Assembly: GCF_016863555.1 (NCBI RefSeq)
Contig: NZ_BOPC01000045.1
Span: 1 to 64,000, forward strand
Direction of reading: 5' to 3'
Length of the DNA: 64,000 nt
DNA from: Micromonospora qiuiae
Lineage (GTDB): Bacteria; Actinomycetota; Actinomycetes; Mycobacteriales; Micromonosporaceae
Within the stretch, counting starts at the first letter, position 1. The number at the start of each line of letters is the position of its first letter. Below, one piece after another: positions 16,725-25,524 of the stretch. The translations under genes and the position numbers were made by a program. A model generated the notes under the pieces. It saw nothing but the letters and a program-made list of their open reading frames with translations, did no database searches and had not been told where the DNA came from.

Positions 16725-17225
16725 TCAGGCGCCGGTGGCGTCGGGAAGCTGAGCAAGCACCTCCGGCGGCGCCAGCTCGACCGGAAGCGGACGAGGCTCG
16801 GTGTGCTTGTCAGGGCCGCACCGGCTGAACGGGCCGTACTCGGCAGCCAGGGCGGCGAGGTGCGGGTCGAGGTGGTCTCGCCACCAGATGCTCATGCCGG
16901 TCTGTGGGTCGCTGACCCGCAGTGTCTCCCATGCGCGCCACAGCGCGTATAGGCGGGAGATCGCCTCGGGGTGTGCCCACCAGCGCGGACACCAGTTGAC
17001 CCCGGAGGTTGGCCCGGAGGCGAGGCGCCGCTCGACGACGTGGGCGAGGTAGTCCCCGATGAACGCCTCCACCGTGCGGTAGACCGGCTCCGCGGCCGCC
17101 GGGTCGGGTGCTGGTGGCTCGGGGGCGGGCGGCGCCGCGTCCGGGTCGCCAGCGAGTTGCCCGAGCAGGGCGCTGAGGTCGGCGACCGGGTCGGTGGCCG
17201 CCGGTCCGGGGCTCGGGGTGGTCAT
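16725..17225 (-). CDS. DUF4913 domain-containing protein (166 aa)
   Basis: The C-terminal two thirds match DUF4913, a family from actinobacterial conjugative elements: a WAHPEAISRLYALWRAWETL helix, then MSIWWRDHLDPHLAAL and GPFSRCGPDKH. The N-terminal 50 residues are Pro/Ala-rich. The ATG overlaps the coupling-protein stop (ATGA), making it the last gene of the secretion operon. DUF4913 proteins are usually found beside the coupling protein and are presumed accessory factors of DNA transfer; direct evidence for a function is lacking. Confidence 0.85.
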   Translation of the reverse strand: MTTPSPGPAATDPVADLSALLGQLAGDPDAAPPAPEPPAPDPAAAEPVYRTVEAFIGDYLAHVVERRLASGPTSGVNWCPRWWAHPEAISRLYALWRAWETLRVSDPQTGMSIWWRDHLDPHLAALAAEYGPFSRCGPDKHTEPRPLPVELAPPEVLAQLPDATGA

Positions 17226-19000
17226 GGCGTCGGCTCCGGCGGGGCGTCGGGGGTGAGGGTCCAGTCGGTGCGGCTGTCGGGATCCCAGCGGGCGATCGAC
17301 GAGCGGATCGCCTCGGCGTACGGCCCGTCCTGCCAGGGTGCGGTGCGGGCGAGCGCCGGCGGGGCGCCGGAGGCGTAGACGACCATCCGGCCGCGGGGCA
17401 GGGCGTGCAGGTCGGAGACGTCGAGGATCCGCTGCCGGCGGGTGGAGTGTGAGACCGAGCGTTGGCCCCACCCGGATCCGCTGCTGCTGGTCGACCTGGT
17501 GGTGACGTCGTGTTCACCGATGAGCTTGGACAGCTCTTCCAGCCAGTCGGGGTCGGCGACGCCGCCGCCGTAGGTGCGGACGTTCGCCGCGGACCACAGC
17601 TTGCGCATCCCCTCGCGTCCCCACACGTCGACGCCCTGCGGGTATGACTGCAGGATCGTGATGATCGGCAGGCCGTGGGAGCCGTAGTAGGAGTAGAGGC
17701 TGGGGAGCTGGCGCAGCCGGCAGATGTTGGCCGCTTCATCGAGTACGGCAAGCAGCGGCGGGTCCAGGCGCCGGCCGGCCGAGGCTCGGGCGCGTAGCTC
17801 GCCGGCGCGTAGGACGGCGTCGGTGAGCGCGGCGACCAGCGGGGCGGGGGAGCCGGGGCCGCCCTGGGAGAGCAGGTACAGCACGTCGGTGCTGGCCACG
17901 AACGCGGCCGGGTCGAACTCGAGGATTCCGCCTCGGCTGGGTGGGGTGATCCAGCGGGTGACGGCGGGCTCGGTGAGGCACATGAGCATTTTTTGGGCGC
18001 CGGCGTAGATGCCGCCGCGGGTCTTGTCGGGCATGTTGACCACGCCGGCGACGGCGTCGGCGGGCAGGTCGTAGCCGTGTTCGCGCAGCAGCATCGCGGG
18101 CTCGTCGTCGCGGGGGCTGACCGCCCACCGGTACGCGGCGAGCATGTCTCGGCCGGAGCAGGCGGCGGCCAGCAGCAGGTTCGCCACCAGCTCTTCGGAG
18201 CTGGGGTCGAAGAAGGCGTCGCGGCTGACGCCCGGCTCCCGCTCGGCGGCGGCGAAGTGCTCAGCCAGGCGGCGGGCGTCGCTGATGGTGGCTACGGCGC
18301 GCAGCGGGTTCCACCACATGCCCTGGTCGGCGCCGAGGATGTGCTGTGGGTCGAACGCCCATACGGTGCCGCGGGCGGCGCGTACCTCGCGGGTGGCGTC
18401 GACGATGTCGCCCTTGACGCTGGTGACCAGGGTCGGCCCGGGGGCGGCGACGACGGCCGGGATGGCCCGGCTGGTGGTCTTGCCGGTGCGCGGGCCCCAG
18501 ATGTCGATGGCCATGTCCTCCCACGACTGGCGAAGTGGCATCCCGCCGGCGACGGTGTGGCCGATCAGTACGCCGAGTTGGTCGGGGTCGGGCCGGTCGA
18601 CGCTGGCGAGGCTGGGGCGGAGCCGGCGGCCGCTGTCGGCGACGCCCTTGGGGCCGAGGTGGGCGAGGTCGGCGCGGGTGGCCATCCGCCGTGCCGCCGA
18701 GTCGACCCGGGTCCGCCGTCGGCGGGCCCACCGCCAGGCCGCCATCACCGCCGTGCCCAGCAGCAGTAGGACCGTGACTTCGATGACCGCGATGACGGTG
18801 CAGGCGGTGGTCCAGGTGATGTCGCCGCGCAGCACCGCGGCGGCTACCCGGATCGGCCCGCCGCCGTTGTATCCGGGCGGCCGGGTGAGCACGACCGGCA
18901 GCCACACCGCGCTGGCGAGGACCAGGGCCACGGCGGCGATACCGCCGACGATCAAACCAGCGTCGTCGTGGCCGCCGCGCGGCCCCGCAGGCCGGCTCAC
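17222..19000 (-). CDS. VirD4/TraG-like type IV coupling protein (592 aa)
   Basis: Coupling proteins bring the relaxase-DNA complex to the secretion channel and pump DNA. Two N-terminal membrane helices lie at about residues 15-38 and 66-88. The Walker A motif WGPRTGKTTS is at about 168-177, then VTSVKGDIVDATRE and the Walker B LLAVLDEAANI in the second half. The C-terminal portion has the TraM-recognition-type region (LHALPRGRMVVYASG). The GTG start overlaps the stop of the VirB4-like gene. All features of an active coupling protein are present, and the plus-strand relaxase encoded 8 kb away is its natural partner. Confidence 0.93.
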   Translation of the reverse strand: MSRPAGPRGGHDDAGLIVGGIAAVALVLASAVWLPVVLTRPPGYNGGGPIRVAAAVLRGDITWTTACTVIAVIEVTVLLLLGTAVMAAWRWARRRRTRVDSAARRMATRADLAHLGPKGVADSGRRLRPSLASVDRPDPDQLGVLIGHTVAGGMPLRQSWEDMAIDIWGPRTGKTTSRAIPAVVAAPGPTLVTSVKGDIVDATREVRAARGTVWAFDPQHILGADQGMWWNPLRAVATISDARRLAEHFAAAEREPGVSRDAFFDPSSEELVANLLLAAACSGRDMLAAYRWAVSPRDDEPAMLLREHGYDLPADAVAGVVNMPDKTRGGIYAGAQKMLMCLTEPAVTRWITPPSRGGILEFDPAAFVASTDVLYLLSQGGPGSPAPLVAALTDAVLRAGELRARASAGRRLDPPLLAVLDEAANICRLRQLPSLYSYYGSHGLPIITILQSYPQGVDVWGREGMRKLWSAANVRTYGGGVADPDWLEELSKLIGEHDVTTRSTSSSGSGWGQRSVSHSTRRQRILDVSDLHALPRGRMVVYASGAPPALARTAPWQDGPYAEAIRSSIARWDPDSRTDWTLTPDAPPEPTP

Positions 19001-20469
19001 GTCATCGTCCAGCGGAAGTCGGTGTTGCCGAGCTGCTTCTCGACCTCGGTGGGTTCCAGGTGCACAGGGATCCCGGGCCGGGAGCCGACCTTGATCAGGA
19101 AGTTCCCGCGGCCGACGGTCTCGCTGCCGTCAGCGGCCCAGGACGGCGGTGCCGACCAGGACAGCACTTCGCGCCGCTCGGCCTGTGACAGCGGCCGCAC
19201 TCGGGAGACGGCGTCGAGTTCCTGCTCGGAGCAGGGGCCGATCATCAGCACGGCGGACCGTTCGGCGAAGCCGCGGGCCTTCGCCCGGTCGTGGGCGGTG
19301 GGCAGCGCCTCCAGGTCGGCCAGGGAGTGGGTGATGAACGCGGTCCCGGTGCCCTTCTGCCGGTTGAGCCGGGTCAGGCCGTCGGCGCGGTCGACCAGGC
19401 CGTGCCCGACGCGCAGCGCCCGCCACAGCTCGTCGAGGACGGTGAAGAAGGTTCGGGCCGGCGCCAGGCCGAGGTCGGCCATCAGGTGCGCGGCCTCTAC
19501 CTGGGCGAATCCGTACGACCAGGTTGACAGCAGGGTGGCGGCGGTGCGCAGCTCGTCGGTGTCGTCGATGCCGGAGATGTCCACGCACACGGCGGGGGTG
19601 TCGAGGCGGATCGCGGTGGTGGTCTGCCCTTCGAAGGTGTCGCCGAGCGGGCCGTGCAGCAGCGCCAGCAGCGTGCGGTGCAGGCTGGCGGTCTCCTCCC
19701 GGAACCGGGGGAGGTCCTCGTCTTTCTGCCAGAGGGTGACCGCGCGGACCTGCGGCGGGGCGTCGCGGATGACGCGTAGGACGTCGGAGAGCACCGGCTG
19801 GGTGTCGGTTTCCCGTTCGGCGAGGTAGCGCAGCGCGGCGGCCAGCACGGTGGTTTCGTCGGAGGTGACGGGTCCGCGTCGGATCAGGGTGGCCAGGGCG
19901 ACCAGCATGTTCAGCCGCCGGTCGGTGACCGCGGCCCGCACGACGGCGCCGGTGCGCTCGTCGACCCGGTCGAGGACCTGCCGCCAGGGGCCAGCGTCGA
20001 GGGGGTTGATCCGGTCCAGGCCCGGCCCGACCCGCAGCACCTGCCCGCCGAGCGCGCGGACCAGCTCGGCGTAGTCGGGCTTGAGGTCGCCGAGGATCAG
20101 CGGCGTGACGCCCTGGGCGGTGAGCCCGAGAACCATCCGGCGTACGGCCGTCGACTTGCCCATGCCGGGTTCGCCCTCGATCCACACGGACGGGTTGTTG
20201 ATCAGCCGGGCGCGGGTGTACCAGGAGATCGGGTCGAAGCAGACGGCGCTGCCGGTGTAGAGGTGCCGGCCGAGCGGCACGCCGATCATCGGCGTGGACG
20301 CGCCGGTGCCGAACGGGAACAGCCCGCAGACCTGGACGGTCGTGCCCCGGTACTCGGTGGGCGGTTCGATGTAGGACCAAGCGCCGCCGCCGGGCCCGGT
20401 GTAGCCGAGGCGGCCGGGCCGGCGGGCTGGTCGACCCGGTGGGCGGGGGGCGCGGGGTGCGGTGGTCAT
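18997..20469 (-). CDS. VirB4/TraC-like conjugation ATPase (490 aa)
   Basis: Walker A EGEPGMGKSTAVRR lies near residues 98-111 and Walker B-like FTVLDELWRAL at roughly 340-350. After that FITHSLADLEALPTAHDRAK and the DAVSRVRPLSQAERREVLSW region follow the VirB4 C-terminal pattern. It lacks the long N-terminal domain of proteobacterial VirB4. In actinobacterial systems that part is supplied by the separate SCO6880-family protein encoded just upstream. Probably a cytoplasmic motor at the base of the transfer channel. Starts nine bases after the SCO6880-family stop. Confidence 0.88.
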   Translation of the reverse strand: MTTAPRAPRPPGRPARRPGRLGYTGPGGGAWSYIEPPTEYRGTTVQVCGLFPFGTGASTPMIGVPLGRHLYTGSAVCFDPISWYTRARLINNPSVWIEGEPGMGKSTAVRRMVLGLTAQGVTPLILGDLKPDYAELVRALGGQVLRVGPGLDRINPLDAGPWRQVLDRVDERTGAVVRAAVTDRRLNMLVALATLIRRGPVTSDETTVLAAALRYLAERETDTQPVLSDVLRVIRDAPPQVRAVTLWQKDEDLPRFREETASLHRTLLALLHGPLGDTFEGQTTTAIRLDTPAVCVDISGIDDTDELRTAATLLSTWSYGFAQVEAAHLMADLGLAPARTFFTVLDELWRALRVGHGLVDRADGLTRLNRQKGTGTAFITHSLADLEALPTAHDRAKARGFAERSAVLMIGPCSEQELDAVSRVRPLSQAERREVLSWSAPPSWAADGSETVGRGNFLIKVGSRPGIPVHLEPTEVEKQLGNTDFRWTMT

Positions 20470-20478
20470 GCCGGCGTC

Positions 20479-21945
20479 CTAGAAGGGGATTGTGGCGTGG
20501 GTGGGCAGGACCACGCCGGTGGGCAGGCCGGCGGCGAACCCGGCGGCCTGGCAGCCGTACATCGGGCGCAGTGTCAGGCGTGCCTCGCCGGCGCGGGCTC
20601 GGATGATGCCGGTGGCCTCGTCGAGCTGCTTGTCGTTGGCGACGGTGGCGGTGACCAGCACGGTGAACCGGGTGACGCCGGCGCCGGTGGCCTCTTCCTC
20701 CGCGGCCTGGTCGGCGGCGGCCAGGTCGGTGAGGTCCCGGGCGCTGGGCCGGTGCTTCTTGCTGGCGAGGAATCGGGCGTCGCGCTTGTCGGCCTCGACC
20801 AGCCGGGCCGCCTCGCCCGGGGAGTACGGCCGGTAGATCATCGTGACCCGCTTGCGTAGCAGTTGCGGGTCCGGGTCGGTCAGCCGGGCGAACAGCCGCG
20901 AGTACACCACTCCTCGGGGGGCCTCGACCATGCACCAGGTACGCGACACCCCGGAGTCGTGCCGGTAGAAGTCCCAGCTCTCCCGGGTGGCCACCGGACC
21001 GGCCTGCGTCCAGTCGGGCGTGAGGTGCGGGTCCCGGGCGAGGTCCAGGGCGGCGGCCGGGTCGTACGCGGCGCGCACCACGCCGGCGAGCCTGCGGGCG
21101 GACATCGGCGCGATGCCGGCGCCGGTGGCGCCGGTGAGGCCTGCGTGCAGGTGCGGCAGCCGGGCGGCGACTTCCCGGCAGACGTCCTCGTGGGACATCG
21201 ACCGGCCGGGCGGGGCGGTGTAGGTCAGCGACACGCGGGTGTCCACGGTCGCCGAGCCGGCCGGGTACGACTGGACGACGTCGTTGAGCACCTGCAGGGC
21301 CAGCGCCGGCGCGTCGGGCCGGGAGGTGGCGGCCACCTCGGCGGCCAGCCGGGTGCCGGGATCCGGGGTGGTCTCGACGGTGACTTGCGCCTGCACGAGC
21401 TGCGGCTCGCGGGACAACGCCGAAAGCCAGGACGCCAGGTGCGCGACGCGGGCGTCGATGACCGCCTGGTCGACCAGGTCCATCCCCTCGGGAGCGCATC
21501 GCAGGGTGACGGTGTAGTGGCGGCTCTGCGGCACCACGACGACCGCGACGACCCCGGAGCGGCCGGTCTCCACCTCATACACCTCGCTGCGGGCCAGCAC
21601 CCCGGGCAGCTGGTGAGCGGCGGCCACCCGGGAGGCCACCCCGGAGATGTAGACGTGGTGACGACGAGCCCGCGCAAGCCACCAAGCCACCCGAGCGGTG
21701 ATGACCTGGAAGCCGGTACGGCCATTGATCCGAATCGCCAGCGGGGCCAGGACCAGGACGCCGAGGACCGCCGTGACGAGCGAAGCCAGTGGAGAGACCG
21801 GCAGCATCATCGCGGCGATCACCATGACCAGGAACGCCGCGATGGTGCCAACTGGGCCCAGACCGAACAGTCCTGCGCCCCGGCCGAGCCGCCAGTTGCC
21901 GTAGGTGGGCTGCTCGGTCGCCCGGTCCCGAATTCCTGTGCTCAT
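20479..21945 (-). CDS. SCO6880-family conjugation protein (488 aa)
   Basis: The family signature is clear: an N-terminal YGNWRLGRGAGLFGLGP, then two membrane helices (residues about 25-70, PrgI/VirB3-like), then a VirB4-N-terminal-like soluble part including SYPAGSATVDTRVSLTY and IYRPYSPGEAARLVEADKRD. It is encoded directly before the VirB4-like ATPase, as usual. It probably anchors that ATPase at the membrane. The ATG overlaps the TrbL-like stop (ATGA). The C-terminus ends GVVLPTHATIPF, as is typical of the family. Confidence 0.93.
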   Translation of the reverse strand: MSTGIRDRATEQPTYGNWRLGRGAGLFGLGPVGTIAAFLVMVIAAMMLPVSPLASLVTAVLGVLVLAPLAIRINGRTGFQVITARVAWWLARARRHHVYISGVASRVAAAHQLPGVLARSEVYEVETGRSGVVAVVVVPQSRHYTVTLRCAPEGMDLVDQAVIDARVAHLASWLSALSREPQLVQAQVTVETTPDPGTRLAAEVAATSRPDAPALALQVLNDVVQSYPAGSATVDTRVSLTYTAPPGRSMSHEDVCREVAARLPHLHAGLTGATGAGIAPMSARRLAGVVRAAYDPAAALDLARDPHLTPDWTQAGPVATRESWDFYRHDSGVSRTWCMVEAPRGVVYSRLFARLTDPDPQLLRKRVTMIYRPYSPGEAARLVEADKRDARFLASKKHRPSARDLTDLAAADQAAEEEATGAGVTRFTVLVTATVANDKQLDEATGIIRARAGEARLTLRPMYGCQAAGFAAGLPTGVVLPTHATIPF

Positions 21946-23198
21946 GAACCCTCACCGCCCACTGCTCCGGAGCCCGTTTCGCCGATTTTGCGTACGGTGG
22001 CGGGACCGGCCTTCGCTGCGGCGACCCCACCGGCCACGGCGATCCCGGCCGGCCCGGCTGCCGCTGCGGCACCGGCACCGGAGCCTGCTGCCGTGCCCGC
22101 CGTTGCGGAACTGGCTCCCGCACTCGCGGCCCCGGCTTTCGCCCCTGACCCGGCTGCGGCGGTGGCCCCGCCCGTTCCGGATGCGGCGCCTCCGCCAGCA
22201 GGGCGCGGTGGCGGCACCGGCGCTGACGGCATGGCGCCACCAGGCCGGCCCTTGCCATCGTCGCCCGTTCGGCCGCCGGATCCGCCGCCGGACTTACCCC
22301 CACTGTTGGCCAGCCGCACCGCGCCGGAAGCGAGCTGCCCGGCCGTAGAGACTGCGGCCACCGCAGCGCCACTGGACCCGCCGGTGGACAGCACCGACAC
22401 CGCCGGGGCGATCAGCCGCAGCAGGGCGGGCAACGCCACGATGGCCATGCAGAACATGACCAGGCCGGTCAACAGGTCGGTCAGGCTCTTGCTCTCACCT
22501 CCGAGCCAGAACACCGCGGCGTAGATCGTGGCGGCGGCCGGCTTGTAGAGCACCAGGGCGAGCAGCCACGTCGCATACCGGCTGCGTACCGAGCCGCCCA
22601 CCGCAGCGGCCACCGGCAGCAGCCCGGCCAGCAGGACCAGGCCGGCGTTGCGGGCCAGCAGCAGCAGAAGCTGAACCATGGTGGACAGGAACACCATGAT
22701 CGAGATGCCGATCACGACCAGGGCCGGTAACCCGGCGGTCGCGGGGGCGGGAGCAAGTAGCAGGAGCCGCTTGCCGAGGTCACCGTTGGCGGAGGCAGAG
22801 AGGATCCAGTCGGCGTAGGCGTCACCGATGCCGATGAGCAGTTGCACCGCCGGCACGCCGGCGCCGGTGAGTACCACCAGAGCGACCATGTTCCTGGCAA
22901 AGGAGCCGGCTTCCCGGCCGTTGCGTTCCAGCGCCATCTTCATGGCCGCGATCAAAACCGCGCCGACGGCGATCGCTGCGACCGCCCAGTTGGTGTAGGT
23001 ACGCAGATGCTGGACGACCCCGGAGGTCTGCGACACCTCCGGGGTGGGGATGGCCAACCAGCCGGTGACCAGTGCCTTGAGCATCTCCGCAGCGGCCTGG
23101 GATGCCTGCTCGGCCAGCTCGTCGAGGAACCGGCTGGCGGTGCTCTCCAGGACCATCCCGGGAACGCACCATGGCTGGAGGCCCGGGTTGCATGACAC
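21942..23198 (-). CDS. TrbL/VirB6-like polytopic membrane protein (418 aa)
   Basis: A Sec-like N-terminus (SCNPGLQPWCVPG) is followed by a long helix and then at least six hydrophobic segments between about residues 60 and 300 (WAVAAIAVGAVLIAAMKM, ARNAGLVLLAGLLPVAAAVG, ALVLYKPAAATIYAAVFWLG). The last 110 residues are Gly/Ala/Ser/Pro-rich and low complexity, as in actinobacterial VirB6 homologues. The GTG start shares one base with the upstream TAG. It is the likely inner-membrane core of the transfer channel. Confidence 0.85.
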   Translation of the reverse strand: MSCNPGLQPWCVPGMVLESTASRFLDELAEQASQAAAEMLKALVTGWLAIPTPEVSQTSGVVQHLRTYTNWAVAAIAVGAVLIAAMKMALERNGREAGSFARNMVALVVLTGAGVPAVQLLIGIGDAYADWILSASANGDLGKRLLLLAPAPATAGLPALVVIGISIMVFLSTMVQLLLLLARNAGLVLLAGLLPVAAAVGGSVRSRYATWLLALVLYKPAAATIYAAVFWLGGESKSLTDLLTGLVMFCMAIVALPALLRLIAPAVSVLSTGGSSGAAVAAVSTAGQLASGAVRLANSGGKSGGGSGGRTGDDGKGRPGGAMPSAPVPPPRPAGGGAASGTGGATAAAGSGAKAGAASAGASSATAGTAAGSGAGAAAAAGPAGIAVAGGVAAAKAGPATVRKIGETGSGAVGGEGS

Positions 23199-23941
23199 TA
23201 CCGCGCCCCCCACTCGACGACGCCGATCAGATCGGTGGTCTGCCGGTTCACCGACGTCCACGCACCGCCGGGTGGTGCGATCATCCGCCAGTCCCCATCG
23301 CGCCAGCGCAAGGTCAACGACAGCACGTGATAGCGCGACGTACCGGCCCCCGGGGCGCGCATGGTCAGGCCGATCACGGCGGTGTCCGGGGTGTAGGACT
23401 GGTAGCTGAAACCGGCGATTTGGCTGAGCTCCCCTGGCTGTGCCGGGGCGTCGCCGGCCTCGCGCAGCGCTGCCAGGAGCCGGTCCCGGTCGGTACCCGG
23501 CTCAAACTGCTGTTCGATCGTCGGCTCCCACGACTGCCGGCCAGCATCGAACCCAGCCCGGGCGCTGAGCTGCGCGGCGGCGATCAGCGCGCCTTCGGGG
23601 GTGTGCGCGTACCCGCTGGCCGTACCATCCGCAATGCGGGTAGGGCCGGCCGACGAGCTGACGGGCACTGCGGTTTGACCGACCAGCTCCCACCGCACCC
23701 CGGCCGGTGGGGCGGTCGGCACGGTGGTGGGCAGAGTCTGCGGCTTGGTGGTCTCGGCCGGTGCCGGGCTCACCGGTGGCGCTTCGGTGGCTTTCGTGTC
23801 GTCGTTACTGCCGGCTGACGACACCGCGACGAGCACCCCGATGGTGATGACGACAAGCACCAGCGCCGCAGAGGCGATAAAGGTGGGCCGCGTCCACGGC
23901 GGGCGGTCGGCGAAGTCCTGGGGGGCAGACGAGCGCGGCAA
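23198..23941 (-). CDS. Membrane-anchored T4SS-associated protein (247 aa)
   Basis: A short cytoplasmic N-terminus, one membrane helix (about residues 20-42, FIASAALVLVVITIGVLVAV), a Thr/Pro-rich linker, and an extracytoplasmic domain of about 160 residues (YAHTPEGALIAAAQLSARAG ... LTLRWRDGDWRMIAPP). This is a VirB8-like layout: single-pass with a small alpha+beta domain. The start is TTG, chosen because AGGAGG lies six bases upstream; that site overlaps the TAG of the preceding gene. Probable assembly factor of the secretion channel. VirB8 relationship is inference. Confidence 0.75.
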   Translation of the reverse strand: MPRSSAPQDFADRPPWTRPTFIASAALVLVVITIGVLVAVSSAGSNDDTKATEAPPVSPAPAETTKPQTLPTTVPTAPPAGVRWELVGQTAVPVSSSAGPTRIADGTASGYAHTPEGALIAAAQLSARAGFDAGRQSWEPTIEQQFEPGTDRDRLLAALREAGDAPAQPGELSQIAGFSYQSYTPDTAVIGLTMRAPGAGTSRYHVLSLTLRWRDGDWRMIAPPGGAWTSVNRQTTDLIGVVEWGAR

Positions 23942-23951
23942 CGCGTTCCTC

Positions 23952-24245
23952 CTAGATCAGCGCGGACACGATCGCCGACGCGCTTCCGATGAGCAGGCAG
24001 GCGGCGAACACCCAGCCGAGCTGGGAGACGTTGGTGTCGTCGCCACGACGGTGCGAAAGAGCCATCTTTGCTGCGGTGAACAGCAGTCCGCCGACGCAGG
24101 CGGTGACGGCCAGGTAAGCCACCCACCTCAGGATCCTGAGGACCTTTTCCCCCAATTCGGGTGGCGGCTCCCCGCTCCCCGGGTTTGGCACCGGGGCCGC
24201 AGCCACAGCGGCCTGAAGTTGATCCAGGTAGTCGATCAGCGTCAT
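23952..24245 (-). CDS. Small two-helix membrane protein (97 aa), possible VirB2/TrbC-like subunit
   Basis: Begins MTLIDYLDQLQAAVAAAPVP. It then has two membrane helices (WVAYLAVTACVGGLLFTAAK and LGWVFAACLLIGSASAIVSA) joined by a short polar loop (LSHRRGDDTN). Such small two-helix proteins in front of VirB6-like genes are often pilin-like. There is no clear signal peptide, which argues for a channel component rather than a processed pilin. The ATG overlaps the DUF6668 stop. Confidence 0.7.
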   Translation of the reverse strand: MTLIDYLDQLQAAVAAAPVPNPGSGEPPPELGEKVLRILRWVAYLAVTACVGGLLFTAAKMALSHRRGDDTNVSQLGWVFAACLLIGSASAIVSALI

Positions 24246-24790
24246 CGTTTCCCTTCCCGGGCTGGGCTTACCTTGTGCCAGATCGCGTTGCGCAGGGCCT
24301 CGACGTCGGGGGAAGCGCCGACGTCGCACGGGTCATCAGCGGCGAGGAGCGCGTCGACCCAGCCGATGCGCCAGACCTCTGGCGCCCACCCGCGGAGCAG
24401 TTGTAGTCGTTCGGTGGCGATGCGCGGCGGCTTTCGGGGTGAGGCGGCGACCGCGACCACGCCGAGTACCTTCGTCAGGCTGGACATGCCTGGGGTGTTA
24501 CGCCACTGCTCGATGGCGCCGGTCGCGGCCCAGGTGCCCGACGAGGATGCTCGGCAGACCAGAACCACATGGGCCGGCGGCATCGCTGGCGTCACCTGGG
24601 GCCAGTTCCTGCTGCCGAAGTCCAGGCCGAAGCCGACCAGCCGCGCGAGGGTGCTTGTTCCGGCGCCGCCGTGGCATCCGACCCACCACACTGGCGGCCA
24701 GTCACGGAGATTCTGCGGAATCGCCGCGAAGGGCATTGCCGGGGCGGGACCGGGGCGCGTTCGGGAGGGTGCGACAGCCGCTGCCTTCAC
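24242..24790 (-). CDS. DUF6668 family protein, P-loop-like (182 aa)
   Basis: First gene of the secretion operon. The motif WWVGCHGGAGTSTLARL near residues 35-51 is a Walker-A-like loop as in MinD/ParA ATPases (GCHGGAGTST), and the following AHVVLVCRASSSG matches DUF6668 members. The usual Lys of the loop is absent. Conserved at this position in actinobacterial transfer operons; role not known. The GTG start has no strong RBS. An exact GATTCTGCGGAATC palindrome lies inside it (24709-24722). Confidence 0.8.
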   Translation of the reverse strand: MKAAAVAPSRTRPGPAPAMPFAAIPQNLRDWPPVWWVGCHGGAGTSTLARLVGFGLDFGSRNWPQVTPAMPPAHVVLVCRASSSGTWAATGAIEQWRNTPGMSSLTKVLGVVAVAASPRKPPRIATERLQLLRGWAPEVWRIGWVDALLAADDPCDVGASPDVEALRNAIWHKVSPAREGKR

Positions 24791-24954
24791 CGGCCGCCCT
24801 GCCGGCGGGCGCAGAGAAACCCCATCATTCGATGCCTCCCCCGTCTTCCAAGGTCACCGACAAGCACCCGACAGTAGCACTGCGTTTCCGAATGGATCTA
24901 TGGTGATTGCTCTGCCGCGATAGGACGCGAAAAGCACCACGGGGGAGGCGTCGA

Positions 24955-25524
24955 ATGGCACGCAGGGCCCGAACATTGGCGCACATTGGCCACGTGAATC
25001 GGCAGGTCCACCTTGCCTCTGGCCTTGTTTTCGCCGCGATGTGGGCGGTTGGCTGCGCACCCACCGGCGATCCGGGCGTACCGGCACCGCAGCGCAGCGG
25101 CCCGGTCTACCCGATAGCCGACACCGGTGACGGACCACCGTCGCCAGCGGGGGAGCAGCCGGGCGTGGACGACCACGGCGACGACCGGCCACCTGTGGCC
25201 CCGCCGCCGGCGGCACAGGCAGCACCCGTTGCGGCGGCGTTCGCTGCGGCATGGGCGCGTCCCGACCTGCCGGCCGAGACGTGGTGGCGGGGGGTCGCGT
25301 CACGCTGCGACGAGGGGTTCGCTCACGTGCTCCGTACGGTCGACCCGGCGCGGGTGCCAGCGACACGGGTGACAGGCCGACCGGTGGCGAAGCAGGCGCC
25401 GAAGAACGGCGCGGCCGTGTACGAGGTGACCACCGACTCGGGGACGCTGACCGTCAGGCTGGCTGGCGTCGGTGGGCGGTGGGTAGTGACCGGGAACGAC
25501 TTCACCCGGTCGGTGAGCCGATGA
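24955..25524 (+). CDS. Putative lipoprotein of the transfer region (189 aa)
   Basis: An ATG with GGGGGAGG upstream starts a basic N-terminus, a hydrophobic stretch and Cys (SGLVFAAMWAVGC), which is compatible with a lipoprotein signal. A Pro-rich linker (about 40-85) leads to an exported domain of about 110 residues (PVAAAFAAAWARPDLPAETW ... VTTDSGTLTVRLAGVGGRW). This resembles small NTF2-like or VirB8-like domains in layout. Divergent from the secretion operon and coupled (ATGA) to the peptidase gene. Probably sits on the outer face of the membrane with the channel. Confidence 0.7.
   Translation: MARRARTLAHIGHVNRQVHLASGLVFAAMWAVGCAPTGDPGVPAPQRSGPVYPIADTGDGPPSPAGEQPGVDDHGDDRPPVAPPPAAQAAPVAAAFAAAWARPDLPAETWWRGVASRCDEGFAHVLRTVDPARVPATRVTGRPVAKQAPKNGAAVYEVTTDSGTLTVRLAGVGGRWVVTGNDFTRSVSR

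Noticed and set aside
19130..21499. 789-residue minus-strand frame across two T4SS genes
   Set aside because: Arg/Pro/His-rich +1-type shadow of the SCO6880-family and VirB4-like genes, which have recognisable motifs.
20863..22524. 553-residue plus-strand frame
   Set aside because: Antisense shadow of the SCO6880-family and TrbL-like genes; composition dominated by Gly/His/Arg/Pro/Ala.
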